A DNA stretch of 6,518 nt from an uncultured Bacilli bacterium (GTDB taxonomy: Bacteria; Bacillota_I; Bacilli_A; RF39; UBA660), in contig CARMXJ010000059.1 in the NCBI GenBank assembly GCA_949025205.1, forward strand, positions 1 to 6,518. The letters are read 5' to 3'. Positions within the stretch are counted from its first letter, which is position 1. Every line of letters begins with the position of its first letter. Below are positions 5,215 through 6,518 of this stretch, piece after piece. The notes beneath the pieces were generated by a model. It ran no database searches. It saw nothing but the letters and a program-made list of their open reading frames with translations, and was not told the DNA's origin. The translations under genes and the position numbers were made by a program.

Positions 5215-5246
5215 AAAAGTTAACCTCGTTGTGTTAACTTTTTTTT
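5215..5246 (+). terminator. Intrinsic terminator of the HU gene
   Basis: AAAAGTTAAC (5215-5224) pairs perfectly with GTTAACTTTT (5233-5242) around an 8-nt loop, followed by T to 5246. It lies 22 bases after the HU stop. Confidence 0.85.
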
Positions 5247-5301
5247 GTAAAATGATTCTATGAAAAACTAATAAGGCAATCGCATAAAAATTTGACGTAA
5301 A

Positions 5302-6432
5302 CTAAAGGTTAGAATAGGGAATGACATTGAAGATAAGGTTTTCAATATTTTTGAAATCATTTGTATAACGTGTCATTTTTTGTTTTAAAGTAAGTTTATC
5401 ACCCATCGAAGTATCAAGTCTGGCTAGATTAAAAACGATTTTTCTAATTAAAGATAAGTTCTCAATAGAATTGCCAATTCTACTTCGAGAATGGTCTTCA
5501 TCTAAAATAACATCTAATCTCCAATGCAAAGAACATTCAATATTCCAATGTTTTCTAGTAGCATTCATAAATATTTGTATTAGAAAAGCTTTACTTAAAA
5601 TATAGTAATGCTTGGTTATTTTTTCTTTATCATTTTCAATTCGATGAACATCTATTCTCCCGATTGCTTTGACACTTTTCCATTTCTTTTTATCAGAAAT
5701 ACAATCAATTTCATAAGATAAATAATAAATTCGTTTTTCCATTCTTCCATGGTCTTTCTCATAATCTGTTTCCCATATAGCAATGTTTACATCCTCTCTT
5801 TTTAAACCTAAATCAAAATAGGTTTTAATATCATACTTTAAATCTTTTTGATTGTCTTTTACTTTTAAAATATAGTCTCCTTTTTTCTCTTTAGAAGTAA
5901 TTAAATTACATATTTCTTCTTGTGTACCAATTGCATCAATTGTTATGATTTTGCCTTCAATATCTAAAAGTTTAATAAGTTCAGGAATTGCTGTTATTTC
6001 ATTTGACTTATCATCCACTTTCACTTGACCTACAGATATACCAATATCACTTAAAAAAGCAGATACAATATAAGGAGTATTACCACCATTTATTTTATCT
6101 CTAGCACTTTTAATGGCTTTACCATCTATACTTAGATGAAGTCCCTTATCTGTTACTATCCATTCAATAAATATTTCTAGAAATCTTTTATAATCTATCA
6201 TAGCAAAGACATTTGATAAGGTATCATGAGAAGGAGTACCATTTTCTAAGTTTAATAGAGAAGTAAAGTAACTTTCATGAACTTTAAGAAAATCAGCTAA
6301 ATTTGTGAAATCAGTATATCCACATAATATTCCATAAATAGTCATAATAAGGATGTTTATTAGTTCATGTCTTTTTCCTCGTATATCTCTTGGGTCTTCT
6401 AATATTTCAAAGTGATTAAGTAGTGTTTTCAT
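5302..6432 (-). CDS. ISAs1-family (H-repeat type) DDE transposase
   Basis: 376 residues, a full-length transposase. The N-terminal part (LLNHFEILEDPRDIRGKRHELINILIMTIYGILCGYTDFTNLADF) is the ISAs1-associated domain. The catalytic DDE core follows: Asp103 in LSIDGKAIKSAR, Asp166 in ITIDAIGTQEEI, and Glu299 in RKHWNIECSLHWRLDVILDED, with the accessory motifs YILKVKDNQK and DHGRMEKR in between. It catalyses cut-and-paste or copy-type movement of the element; no frameshift or internal stop is present, so it may be active. The ATG at 6432 has AGGA (6438-6441) five bases upstream. It is convergent with HU; the gap of about 110 bases holds the HU terminator. The stop is TAG, while the other genes here use TAA. 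Confidence 0.95.
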   Translation of the reverse strand: MKTLLNHFEILEDPRDIRGKRHELINILIMTIYGILCGYTDFTNLADFLKVHESYFTSLLNLENGTPSHDTLSNVFAMIDYKRFLEIFIEWIVTDKGLHLSIDGKAIKSARDKINGGNTPYIVSAFLSDIGISVGQVKVDDKSNEITAIPELIKLLDIEGKIITIDAIGTQEEICNLITSKEKKGDYILKVKDNQKDLKYDIKTYFDLGLKREDVNIAIWETDYEKDHGRMEKRIYYLSYEIDCISDKKKWKSVKAIGRIDVHRIENDKEKITKHYYILSKAFLIQIFMNATRKHWNIECSLHWRLDVILDEDHSRSRIGNSIENLSLIRKIVFNLARLDTSMGDKLTLKQKMTRYTNDFKNIENLIFNVIPYSNL

Positions 6433-6443
6433 TATATTCCTGC

Positions 6444-6502
6444 TCTCTATTATTAGAATATAATATATACTAGTGGTAAGTTAAATATATAGATAATAGA
6501 GA
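6444..6502. repeat. Inverted repeat enclosing the transposase promoter
   Basis: TCTCTATTAT (6444-6453) is perfectly complementary to ATAATAGAGA (6493-6502), 39 bases apart. The predicted transposase promoter lies in the loop, and the inner arm abuts the ribosome-binding site. Only transcripts entering from outside would contain both arms. Confidence 0.5.
6457..6484 (-). promoter_or_regulatory. Candidate promoter of the transposase gene
   Basis: On the minus strand, a -35-like TTAACT (6479-6484, four of six), a 16-bp spacer and a -10-like TATATT (6457-6462). The start is predicted near 6450. The region is very AT-rich, so other -10 boxes are possible. Confidence 0.38.
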
Positions 6503-6518
6503 AAAAAGATGATATACT

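Larger units (their letters stand above)
5271..6518 (-). mobile_element. ISAs1-family insertion sequence (right end beyond the window)
   Basis: The element is defined by its complete ISAs1-type transposase. The end beyond the transposase 3' side probably falls between the HU terminator (5246) and the stop at 5302; the GC-richer stretch ATAAGGCAATCGCATAAA at 5271-5288 is the best candidate for the terminal repeat. No inverted copy of it occurs before 6518, so the other end must lie outside or the terminus is assigned wrongly. No target-site duplication can be assessed. Boundaries are approximate. Confidence 0.6.

Overview
The window is AT-rich, uses the standard code with mostly TAA stops, and carries a full-length spoIVA followed by an HU gene. 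SpoIVA is a spore-coat morphogenesis ATPase, so the source is a low-GC, endospore-forming (or recently spore-forming) member of the Bacillota. The spoIVA-HU order matches the spoIVA-hbs neighbourhood of Bacillus subtilis, so the right-centre of the window is conserved chromosome. I cannot name a genus.

Layout. (1) 24-647: two small divergent XRE-family helix-turn-helix genes, whose predicted promoters overlap around a TTATAA-N6-TTATAA repeat. (2) 753-2313: a small-hydrolase/Nudix operon. It starts with an RBBP9/YdeN-type serine hydrolase that has lost its nucleophile region through a frame-shifting internal deletion. The remainder is fused in frame to a Nudix hydrolase domain. An intact RBBP9/YdeN paralogue follows two bases later and ends in an intrinsic terminator. 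(3) 2403-3263: a single-gene unit for a small HipA/CtkA-like protein kinase with its own promoter and terminator and no adjacent hipB. (4) 3332-4810: spoIVA, preceded by a sigma-E-like -10 element. (5) 4920-5192: HU, with its own vegetative promoter and terminator. (6) about 5270 to the right edge: an ISAs1-family insertion sequence on the minus strand, transposase intact, right end not in the window.

The conserved part (spoIVA, HU) is flanked by accessory material: regulators, decaying and duplicated hydrolases, an orphan kinase and an IS. I found no CRISPR array, RNA gene or recognisable defence island. The observations most worth checking are the hydrolase deletion/Nudix fusion beside an intact paralogue, the orphan HipA-like kinase next to a sporulation gene, the shared operator-like repeat between the HTH genes, and a read-through hairpin that encloses the transposase promoter.
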